Of a DNA stretch of 64,000 bases, positions 15,315 through 22,581 are shown in pieces; within the stretch, counting starts at the first letter, position 1; each line of letters opens with the position of its first letter. This DNA comes from Paenibacillus mucilaginosus 3016. GTDB taxonomy: Bacteria > Bacillota > Bacilli > Paenibacillales > NBRC-103111. Below the pieces are notes generated by a model that was not told where the DNA came from, ran no database searches, and worked only from the letters and a program-made list of their open reading frames with translations. Made by a program: the position numbers and the translations under genes. The stretch covers positions 4,296,001 through 4,360,000 of the forward strand of contig NC_016935.1 of NCBI RefSeq assembly GCF_000250655.1, given 5' to 3'.

Positions 15315-16919
15315 TCAAGTACGTACACCTTCGCGATAATCTTGAGGCGTTAAGCCGGTCCATTTCTTAAAAAAGCGGGTGAAGGAATGCGCCGCTTCAT
15401 ACCCGACCTTCGCTCCCACTTCGGCAATTTTGAGTTCGGTTTTCCTCAGCATCTCTTTTGCCGCTGCCAGTCTCGTTTCCTCAATATACTCGGATAAGTT
15501 TATACCCCGCTCCAGCTTAAACAATCGGGACAAATACGAGGGGTTAAAATGGATCACTTCCGCCAAACGAACGAGGGAAAGATCCTCGCTGATGTGTTCT
15601 TCGATGTATACGCAGATTCGATCGATCGCAGCGGCCGCACGGTTCTGCTCTCCGTGCTGCCTTGCCGAAAAGATCGCTGCCGCTGCACCCCGCAAGTGCA
15701 TGAAACGCTCGGTCCAAGTCGGATAGAGCTCCGCCTGCATGAGCCCGTCCGCACCGATCTTCTCACGCAGCTCCCAACGGTTCACATGCGAAAGCAGAAG
15801 CAGTGCGATCGTATAATACAGCTCTGTCAGGTATGCGGCTCCGGCTCTTCCCGTACGGATCGGCTCTGCAAGCTCATCGAATAATTCAAGGAATTCCTCT
15901 TTCCTGCCGCTTTCCAAGTGCACCGTTAATGCCTCGGCTTTATCCCGCGGAGTGCGTTCCCGAAGATCAGGAAAGAGATCGGCTGCGAACAAATCCACTC
16001 TCTGAATCATACGCGTCCCGTCGCCCGCCCGGTAATGCTGCTGTTCTCTCAATTTCTCGTATACGGAAGGTATTCGATCCCATTTCGCAGGCTCACCCGT
16101 GAGGGCCACCGCCACCGTCATCTGCAATGAATCCAGGCAAGATTGCAGAATGAGCTCGAACATTCCCTCCAGGAAACGGACGGTCTCTTCGTGAGTCCGG
16201 GAAGATGACGGCTGCACAAGCCAAACCAAGTCGTCGTACCGGTCAATAAACCCGACGCTCGCAGCCTGCCCGGCTAAGAAAGTATCGGACAGCATCTTAA
16301 CGGCGAGCGCCCGCTCCTGTCTGTAAGCACGCGATGACTTCCCGCCCGAGTGCGTTAAGGAACCTAGTGCGACGATCACGGGCGCATCCGGATTCAGCCG
16401 AATGTTCAGCCTTCGGAAGTCTTCCCCTACCGTCTCGTCTCCCGGAGCGTCGTACAGGAAGTTTCGGAAATAGTTGCTTTGCGCCAAAGTCTCGATCATA
16501 TCGGATTGCGTTCTGGACTGCTGAAGAAGATCGAGGATCCGCAGTTCGTCCTCGACTTCCTTGATTGACTCTTTCACCGCGTCGATGACCTTCGGGTAAC
16601 CTTCGCTCTTCAGCAAATATTTCACGCCCGGATGCTGGATGGCCTGGTACACGTACTCGAAGTCGTTAAAACCGGTAAGAAAGACCACTTTACAACGCGG
16701 CCAGCTTTGCCGGATCACCTCCATGAGCGCCAAACCGTCCATCCCCGGCATCGAAATGTCGGACAATACGATATCGAAGCGGGTCCGCTGCAGCCATTGC
16801 AGAGCTTCCTGCCCGGAGTACGCTTTATAAATATCCAGCTCGAGGTCGAGATTGCTGAAAATTTCGAACAGACCGTCTGTGATAATTTGCTCGTCGTCGA
16901 CGATCAATAACCTATACAT
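15315..16919 (-). CDS. yesN: YesN-type response regulator, AraC output domain
   Basis: This 534-residue protein starts MYRLLIVDDEQIITDGLFEIF. The receiver domain (about residues 1-120) has the phospho-acceptor Asp in FDIVLSDISMPGMDGL and the conserved Lys in KYLLKSEGY. A central linker of about 280 residues follows. The C-terminal AraC domain (about 425-530) contains LVRLAEVIHFNPSYLSRLFKLERG and VGYEAAHSFTRFFKKWTGLTPQDYRE. It overlaps the end of the YesM gene by 8 bases, so the pair is translationally coupled. The likely target is its own operon, which carries an LplA/B/C importer and the CE1 esterase, with xylan-derived oligosaccharides as the signal. Confidence 0.9.
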   Translation of the reverse strand: MYRLLIVDDEQIITDGLFEIFSNLDLELDIYKAYSGQEALQWLQRTRFDIVLSDISMPGMDGLALMEVIRQSWPRCKVVFLTGFNDFEYVYQAIQHPGVKYLLKSEGYPKVIDAVKESIKEVEDELRILDLLQQSRTQSDMIETLAQSNYFRNFLYDAPGDETVGEDFRRLNIRLNPDAPVIVALGSLTHSGGKSSRAYRQERALAVKMLSDTFLAGQAASVGFIDRYDDLVWLVQPSSSRTHEETVRFLEGMFELILQSCLDSLQMTVAVALTGEPAKWDRIPSVYEKLREQQHYRAGDGTRMIQRVDLFAADLFPDLRERTPRDKAEALTVHLESGRKEEFLELFDELAEPIRTGRAGAAYLTELYYTIALLLLSHVNRWELREKIGADGLMQAELYPTWTERFMHLRGAAAAIFSARQHGEQNRAAAAIDRICVYIEEHISEDLSLVRLAEVIHFNPSYLSRLFKLERGINLSEYIEETRLAAAKEMLRKTELKIAEVGAKVGYEAAHSFTRFFKKWTGLTPQDYREGVRT

Positions 16920-18669
16920 CCACTTCTCCCCTTCTTCTCGGCAGACGGAGTGTTGCCTGGAGACCTCCAAGAACACTACGGGACACCTGCAAGCCGCCGT
17001 TTCTGCCGAACGTCATGCGGACCCTGCGGTGTATGTTAATCATGCCGGTCGTCTCCGCCTGGTCGTCCCGATCGTGTAAAGAATGCGAGATCAAGATCAG
17101 CTTTTCTTCCGTAAGCTCGTCACCGTTATCCTCTACGACAACCCGAACTTCCTCCTCGTCCGTCTCGAAGCGTACGATGATGAGGCCGTCCTGTACTTTA
17201 CGCTCCAGGCTGTGCTCAAAAGCATTCTCTATGATCGGCTGCACGATCAGTCTCGGGACCATCAACGTTTCGAACTCCTCCGGCAGCGGTTCGAAGCGAA
17301 CCCCGATTCTTCGGGAGAACCGAAGGTCTTGAATTTCCGCGTACATGCGCGCATGGCGAATCTCTTGCTTCAAGGGAATTTCATCCGAAGCGTTGCGCGT
17401 CACAAATTGAAAGTAACTTCCCAGCAGTGTGGTAAATTGTTCGACCCGCTCCACATCACCTGTTTTCGCCATGGTGTTCAGGATAAAGAAGCTGTTATAC
17501 AAGAAGTGCGGATTAATCTGGGATTGCAGTTGTTTCAGCTCGGCGCGCTGCGCCATGATTTTCTGTTTATAAGCTTGATCAATCAGCGAACGTAAATTCG
17601 CCACCATCTGGTTGAACCGATCATACAGATATCCGAACTCGTCTTTCGGCCCACGGGCCAGGAAAATATCCAAATCGCCGCTTTCCATCCGGCGGAAGCT
17701 CTTGACGAGCGTCAGCAGAGGCCTGTGGATGAACTTGTATGTAGAAAACACGTACACGGCGATCATCGACAGAGCTAGAATGGAGAAGAGCCATGCCCAG
17801 GTATAAAACCGGTCCCTCGGCTCCTGAACGACCCATTCCGGAATGAAGCGATACATGGTAAAATCCAGCATCGGGGAGTCGGCACGAACAAGATAGTACC
17901 TGTCTCCCGAGAGGGTAACGGTTTGCGAATCGGATAATGGGGCCTCTTCGGCCTGGCGCAAGAACGAGGGGAATTCCCTTACCGCGACCGCCCCCGTACC
18001 GCTTGTCAGCACGACCCCGCTGCGCCCGGGCAGTAACATGGTCCCGCTGCCGTCATACGTGTCGAATTGATGGAGCGCCTCCTGCAATTTCTGATTGTCC
18101 AGCTCGATCTCAACCGTGAACAGCGGTTCCCGGCCTCTCGTTCCGCTTTGCTTGGCTGCGCTGAGAAATAAGCTCCCGTTCCATTCGATGACCTGAGAGC
18201 CTCGGCCGAATTCAGAGCGAATATCGTAATAACGTTCTGCATCGAACGGCAGCGCACCGTTCAACGCGGACACCGACCGTCCGATCGTTGCGATGTGTAC
18301 GCTTACGTTTTTGATATACATGCTGCTGTTTTGGATCGTAAACAACCGCTTCACGAGAGAATTGGTATGCTCCATCCGATCGATCGTACCCAGCGTCTGC
18401 CACGTCAAAGCCAATTCGTTCAAATTCTCATCCTCGAGCAGACTGTATTGCAGCAGCTTCATGCGTTCGATTTGATTCTCGAGATCGGTCAAATAGAATT
18501 CGATCTGTGAACCCGCCGTCTTCGAAATATCCTCGCGTGCGGTGTCTACCAGCCAGTTATACAGGTAAACGCCGAGCGACAACACGGGCAGCAAAATGAG
18601 AAGAAACGTAACGATCAAGCGGAGAAATATCGTATTCCGCAGTGAGAAGACTTGATGATTGAACAACAT
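16912..18669 (-). CDS. yesM: YesM-type sensor histidine kinase
   Basis: This 585-residue membrane kinase has two membrane segments (about residues 14-37 and 292-313) bracketing an extracytoplasmic Cache-like sensor. A HAMP linker follows (YKFIHRPLLTLVKSFRRMESGDLD), then the His_kinase phospho-acceptor block QSQINPHFLYNSFFILNTM (about 377-395) and a GHKL ATPase domain with IENAFEHSLE and VEDNGDEL. The extracellular sensor suggests detection of a sugar or a sugar-loaded binding protein. It follows the LplC-type permease gene by 68 bases and is followed by the overlapping YesN gene. It is clearly paralogous to the kinase at 35680-37446. Confidence 0.9.
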   Translation of the reverse strand: MLFNHQVFSLRNTIFLRLIVTFLLILLPVLSLGVYLYNWLVDTAREDISKTAGSQIEFYLTDLENQIERMKLLQYSLLEDENLNELALTWQTLGTIDRMEHTNSLVKRLFTIQNSSMYIKNVSVHIATIGRSVSALNGALPFDAERYYDIRSEFGRGSQVIEWNGSLFLSAAKQSGTRGREPLFTVEIELDNQKLQEALHQFDTYDGSGTMLLPGRSGVVLTSGTGAVAVREFPSFLRQAEEAPLSDSQTVTLSGDRYYLVRADSPMLDFTMYRFIPEWVVQEPRDRFYTWAWLFSILALSMIAVYVFSTYKFIHRPLLTLVKSFRRMESGDLDIFLARGPKDEFGYLYDRFNQMVANLRSLIDQAYKQKIMAQRAELKQLQSQINPHFLYNSFFILNTMAKTGDVERVEQFTTLLGSYFQFVTRNASDEIPLKQEIRHARMYAEIQDLRFSRRIGVRFEPLPEEFETLMVPRLIVQPIIENAFEHSLERKVQDGLIIVRFETDEEEVRVVVEDNGDELTEEKLILISHSLHDRDDQAETTGMINIHRRVRMTFGRNGGLQVSRSVLGGLQATLRLPRRRGEVDV

Positions 18670-18737
18670 CTCAGCCCCCGAAGTTTTCCTCCATTATAGC
18701 TTGAAATCGATTCCCTTGTCTGTCCCAACTTCCCGCG

Positions 18738-19652
18738 CTATCCCTTCACGCTGCCCAGTACAATGCCCTTGACAAAATACTTTTGGAGGAACGGGTACGC
18801 CAAGATAATCGGCAGGGAGCCTAAGAAAATCTGCGATGCCTTCAAGGTCCGGTCGGAAATCAGCGCCAGGTTCAACATATCGTCACGGGACATATTCGAC
18901 AAATTCTGTTGAATGACGATCGTCTGGATATAACTCTGCAGGGGATAGTTGGCCGGGTTGCCCATCATGAGCAGCCCGTCGAACCAGCTGTTCCAATGCT
19001 CGACCATCGAGAACAGCGCAAGCGTTGCGAGCGCCGGCTTCGAGATCGGCACATAGATGCGCCACAGCGTTGTCCAGTGGCTCGCGCCGTCGATGAGAGC
19101 GGCCTCTTCCAGCTCCTTCGGTACTTCTCTGAAGAAGTTTAACAGCAAGACGACACTGAACACGGGTACGGCCGTGGGCAGAACCAGCGCCCAGATCGTA
19201 TCGAGCAAGCCGAGCTCTTTGACTGTGATGTACCAAGGAATCAATCCGCCGTTGAACAGCATGGTGAGAAAGAAGGTCCACGCATACACCAGCCGGAATC
19301 TAAGGGCATCCGACTCTTTGGACAGCGGGTAAGCGACCATAATCGTTAACAATAAATTCAAGGGTGTGCCGATGGCAATCCGCTTTAGTGACACTACCAT
19401 GGACTGCCAAAACTCGGATCGACTCGCCGCATACTCGTAAGACGCCAGCGTAAAATCAACCGGCCACAGCTTGACATATCCGGCAGACGCCGCAGCACTT
19501 GAACTGAAGGACACGGCGATAATATGAACCAGGGGAAGGATGCATAACAATGCAACGAGAATCAAAAACGTTGTATTTACGATAGGGAACCATTCGAACC
19601 GCCGTCCCCGCAGAGCCGGGTTCAATCCCCTTTGGACCGTTGTTCGCTCCAC
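18738..19652 (-). CDS. LplC/YtcP-type sugar ABC permease
   Basis: This 304-residue inner-membrane permease of the CUT1 family has six predicted membrane segments, the first at TFLILVALLCILPLVHIIAVSF. The coupling EAA motif reads EEAALIDGASHWTTLWRIYVPISKPALATLALF (about residues 187-219). It starts with GTG after GGAGAGGGAGCA and lies 15 bases behind the LplB-type gene. The pair forms the channel for the LplA-type lipoprotein encoded upstream. No ATPase gene is in the window, so a shared MsmX-like ATPase encoded elsewhere is expected, as known for B. subtilis LplABC-type systems. The likely cargo is a xylan- or uronate-containing oligosaccharide. Confidence 0.9.
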   Translation of the reverse strand: MERTTVQRGLNPALRGRRFEWFPIVNTTFLILVALLCILPLVHIIAVSFSSSAAASAGYVKLWPVDFTLASYEYAASRSEFWQSMVVSLKRIAIGTPLNLLLTIMVAYPLSKESDALRFRLVYAWTFFLTMLFNGGLIPWYITVKELGLLDTIWALVLPTAVPVFSVVLLLNFFREVPKELEEAALIDGASHWTTLWRIYVPISKPALATLALFSMVEHWNSWFDGLLMMGNPANYPLQSYIQTIVIQQNLSNMSRDDMLNLALISDRTLKASQIFLGSLPIILAYPFLQKYFVKGIVLGSVKG

Positions 19653-19667
19653 TGCTCCCTCTCCTCT

Positions 19668-20567
19668 CTAGAAAATGCGGTATTTCGCAAACTTGTATGC
19701 AAAGAAATACGAAGTTGAAATCAGGATCAACGAGACTACCGACTTGAAGAATCCAACCGCCGTCGCTACACCGTACTGCGCGTCCAGCAAGCCGATCCGA
19801 TAGACGAACGTATCCAGGATATCTCCGCTTTCGTATACCTGAGGGCTGTACAGGTTGAACACTTGATCGAATCCTGCGTTCAGCAGCTGCCCGAGGCTCA
19901 GCACCGAGAGCAGGACAATGACCATTCGCATCCCCGGAAGGGTGATGTGCCAAATTTTGTGCCAACGGTTCGCCCCATCGATGGTAGCTGCTTCGTACAA
20001 CCCTGGATCGATATTGGTGATGGCCGCCAAATATACGATCGTACCGTAACCGAAGTTTTTCCAAACATCGGAGATGATGAGCGTGCCCGGAAACCAGTTG
20101 TTATCGCCGAGGAAAAACACTTGCGGAAGTCCAATCGCTTTCAGGAAGCTGTTCATAATCCCGCCGGAAGGCGATAAAATATCGATCAGAATACCTCCAA
20201 GGACAACCCATGACAGGAAATACGGCAAGTAAATCGTCGTTTGTACCGATCGCTTCACGAACTCATTCTTCACTTCGTTAAGCAGCACGGCAAAAACGAT
20301 CGGGACGATCAAGCCGAGAACCAGCTTCAGGCTTGCGATAAACAACGTGTTCCACAACACCTGCCCGAAGTTCGGCAAGTTCATGACATACTCAAAATTG
20401 TCCCATCCGATCCACTTCTGATCCCCGAACAACCCTTTGGCGGGAATAAACTTCTGAAACGCGATCATAATCCCGGCCATCGGAATATACGAGAAGATCA
20501 CGATGAACAGCAAACCGGGTAAAATCATGAAATGCAGCGGCAGCTCTCTCCTTAATTTCATACCCAT
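19668..20567 (-). CDS. LplB-type sugar ABC permease
   Basis: This 299-residue CUT1 permease starts at the ATG of MGMKLRRELPLHFMILPGLLF, 7 bases after GGAGG. A longer in-frame extension would run into the upstream lipoprotein gene and is rejected. Six membrane segments are visible. The EAA loop reads YEAATIDGANRWHKIWHITLPGMRMVIVLL (about residues 195-224), and the protein ends in FAKYRIF. It follows the lipoprotein gene by 73 bases and precedes the LplC partner by 15 bases. It is paralogous to the LplB-type permease at 26229-27200. Confidence 0.9.
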   Translation of the reverse strand: MGMKLRRELPLHFMILPGLLFIVIFSYIPMAGIMIAFQKFIPAKGLFGDQKWIGWDNFEYVMNLPNFGQVLWNTLFIASLKLVLGLIVPIVFAVLLNEVKNEFVKRSVQTTIYLPYFLSWVVLGGILIDILSPSGGIMNSFLKAIGLPQVFFLGDNNWFPGTLIISDVWKNFGYGTIVYLAAITNIDPGLYEAATIDGANRWHKIWHITLPGMRMVIVLLSVLSLGQLLNAGFDQVFNLYSPQVYESGDILDTFVYRIGLLDAQYGVATAVGFFKSVVSLILISTSYFFAYKFAKYRIF

Positions 20568-20640
20568 TCCTATCCCTCCATCCTCTGGAAGCAAAGACAG
20601 CAGAGGACGAAAGAGCCGTTCCATCCCCCTGCCTGCGCCA

Positions 20641-22350
20641 TTACTTCGTCGATGCGTACCATTCGTTGACTTCTTTCGTAATTTGATCGCCGCCAAGCTG
20701 CTTCCAATCGTTGACGAATTTATCGAACGTTTCGATCGGTTCACCAAGAATAATATTTACGAACACTTGGTTTTGCAGCTTCTTGAGCGTCGCATCCCTT
20801 TCGACCATCGTTGGCGTCGGGGCACCTACGAACTTCTCCATCAGGAATTGCTTGTTCTTGTCGTACTGGTCAACGACGCCCATGGAGCCCTGAGCACCGT
20901 AGATCCGCTCCCAACCCCACAGTCCAAAGCCTTCCTTTGAGCCCGACGCGAACATGTCCAGCTTCTCTTGAATCGTCTTCGCCTCGCCCTTCAATGCCGA
21001 CGTATCGCCGGCCTTGCGTGCCGCATCGATCGCCCGGAACGCTTCCACGTTCTTCTTCAGCGGATACGGCGTCACCGGCGACAACTGCCATACGCTTTCC
21101 GCTTCCGGCGGCGCGAAGTATTTATTGAACTCTTCCGTCTCGCCCCAGTTCTTCTCGAGGTGCATGTTGAACAGCTTCACGAGCGCCTCGGGATGCTTGG
21201 CGCCTTTCTTTACGGCCCAGAACCGAGTCGTGCTGAATTTAAGCGGCACCTTCGGTGTTTCTCCGGATTCCGAGACGATCGGGAACGCCTGCCATTGCGA
21301 CTTCGGATCGTTGTCCTTGCCCAGTTGGAGCGGCCAGATCGAGTTCCATTGCTCGCCGTATTCCATGCCGATCTTACCTGCGGAAATTTGCTCCGATACT
21401 TTTCCACCGTCCTTGATGCCGAACTCCTGGTCGATCTCTCCGTTCTTAGCCATGGTTTGCAGTGCCTGCAGCGCCTTCCGGACTTCCGGCTGGATGCCGC
21501 CGAACTCAAGCTTGCCGGAGCTGTTCTCGATCCAGATGCTCGGGTAGGCCTTGTAACCGGCCATGAAGCCCTCCAGCCCCATCGCGCCGCCCCATAGATC
21601 TTTGGTAACCCCGAGCCCGAACGTATCCTTCTGCCCGTTGCCGTCGGGGTCTTTTTCCGTGAATGCTTTCGAGATCGCCAGCACGTCCGACATCGTCTTT
21701 GGCGGCTGCAAGCCGAGCTTCTCGAGCCAATCGGTGCGAATCCAGATGAACATCGCCCGCTCGATCGAAGATTCGACCTGAGGAATCGCCATGAGCTTTC
21801 CGTCCATCGTCACAGCATCGAACGGACTGGAGCCTTCCTGCCTCAACACCTCTTTCGTCATCGGGGAGGCGTATTTTTCGTAGATGGCTCCCAAATCTTC
21901 GATCTGGTCGGAATCTGCCAGTTGTTTCAACTGCGTTGCATTGACCGGAATGAAGTCCGGCAAATCGCCTGATGCCAGCGTTACGTTGATTTTCTGCAAA
22001 TACTGATCCGAAGTCGGATTGCCCTTCACGACCCAATCGTACTTCATTTTGATGCCAAGCTTTTCTTCATAGAGACGGGACCAACGGTTATCCTCCAGCG
22101 TTTCGTTCTTCAATACACCGAGCACGTTGTTCTCTACCACGTCGCTAAGGTTCCGAACGAACGACACTTCAATGGGAGGTTCGTATTTGCCGAACGGTCC
22201 GTCGTTCGCAACCGCCGTCCCGCCATCTTTGCCGCTGTTCTCATTTGCCGTAGATCCGCCCCCGTCCGTGCAGCCCGAGAGCACCAACGAAGTTAACAGC
22301 ATCACGGAAAGTCCGCGCTGCAGCTTCGTCGAAGTCGATGGTTTGTTCAT
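20641..22350 (-). CDS. LplA-type extracellular sugar-binding lipoprotein
   Basis: This 569-residue lipoprotein has a type II signal peptide with lipobox LVLSGC (Cys at about residue 27), then a Gly/Ser/Asn-rich tether. The large family 1 solute-binding fold includes EDNRWSRLYEEKLGIKMKYDWVVKG, DVLAISKAFTEKDPDGNGQKDTFGL (an EF-hand-like calcium loop) and AGKIGMEYGEQWN. It is anchored on the outer face of the membrane and feeds the LplB/LplC permeases encoded directly downstream. AAGGGGG lies 7 bases before the ATG. A cre-like site lies about 110 bases upstream. It is closely similar to the permease-less lipoprotein at 37504-39258, and the two differ mainly in the tether. Confidence 0.9.
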   Translation of the reverse strand: MNKPSTSTKLQRGLSVMLLTSLVLSGCTDGGGSTANENSGKDGGTAVANDGPFGKYEPPIEVSFVRNLSDVVENNVLGVLKNETLEDNRWSRLYEEKLGIKMKYDWVVKGNPTSDQYLQKINVTLASGDLPDFIPVNATQLKQLADSDQIEDLGAIYEKYASPMTKEVLRQEGSSPFDAVTMDGKLMAIPQVESSIERAMFIWIRTDWLEKLGLQPPKTMSDVLAISKAFTEKDPDGNGQKDTFGLGVTKDLWGGAMGLEGFMAGYKAYPSIWIENSSGKLEFGGIQPEVRKALQALQTMAKNGEIDQEFGIKDGGKVSEQISAGKIGMEYGEQWNSIWPLQLGKDNDPKSQWQAFPIVSESGETPKVPLKFSTTRFWAVKKGAKHPEALVKLFNMHLEKNWGETEEFNKYFAPPEAESVWQLSPVTPYPLKKNVEAFRAIDAARKAGDTSALKGEAKTIQEKLDMFASGSKEGFGLWGWERIYGAQGSMGVVDQYDKNKQFLMEKFVGAPTPTMVERDATLKKLQNQVFVNIILGEPIETFDKFVNDWKQLGGDQITKEVNEWYASTK

Positions 22351-22461
22351 TGTTTATCCCCCTTTTTCATTGCTTTCACTTGGGCACGCTTTCATTATGA
22401 AGCCAAAAAGCGGATCAAACAACGTACATGTCTTTACTTGCTTACCCGATGTTTACAAAAA

Positions 22462-22475
22462 TGTAAGCGTTACAA
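22462..22475 (-). promoter_or_regulatory. Imperfect cre-like site upstream of LplA-type operon
   Basis: tgtaagcgttacaa lies about 112 bases upstream of the lipoprotein start. It keeps the CG core and the TGTA/TACA flanks of CcpA sites but lacks one central base relative to the 14-bp consensus. It could be a weak cre or the site of another palindrome-binding regulator. Confidence 0.35.
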
Positions 22476-22500
22476 ATGAAGCTCGCCAGTTGCTTCAATG

Positions 22501-22533
22501 AAAAAAGGAGCAGCTGCCGCGGCAAACTGCTCC
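22501..22533 (-). terminator. Intrinsic terminator of the xylanase operon (copy 1 of a duplicated terminator)
   Basis: Arms ggagcag (22507-22513) and ctgctcc (22527-22533) enclose a tgccgcggca inner palindrome. On the minus strand the stem is followed by TTTTTT. It ends the lplA-lplB-lplC-GH10 operon. A nearly identical hairpin with about 20 bases of flanking similarity occurs at 56563-56598. Confidence 0.85.
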
Positions 22534-22581
22534 TGGATCGTTCAATTATCGTTTATTTCGATGAATCAGTGATGCGCCCTC

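Noticed and set aside
20568..20747. 60-residue N-terminal extension of the LplB-type permease
   Set aside because: It would overlap the end of the lipoprotein gene by over 100 bases and lacks permease-like sequence. A GGAGG site marks the internal ATG.
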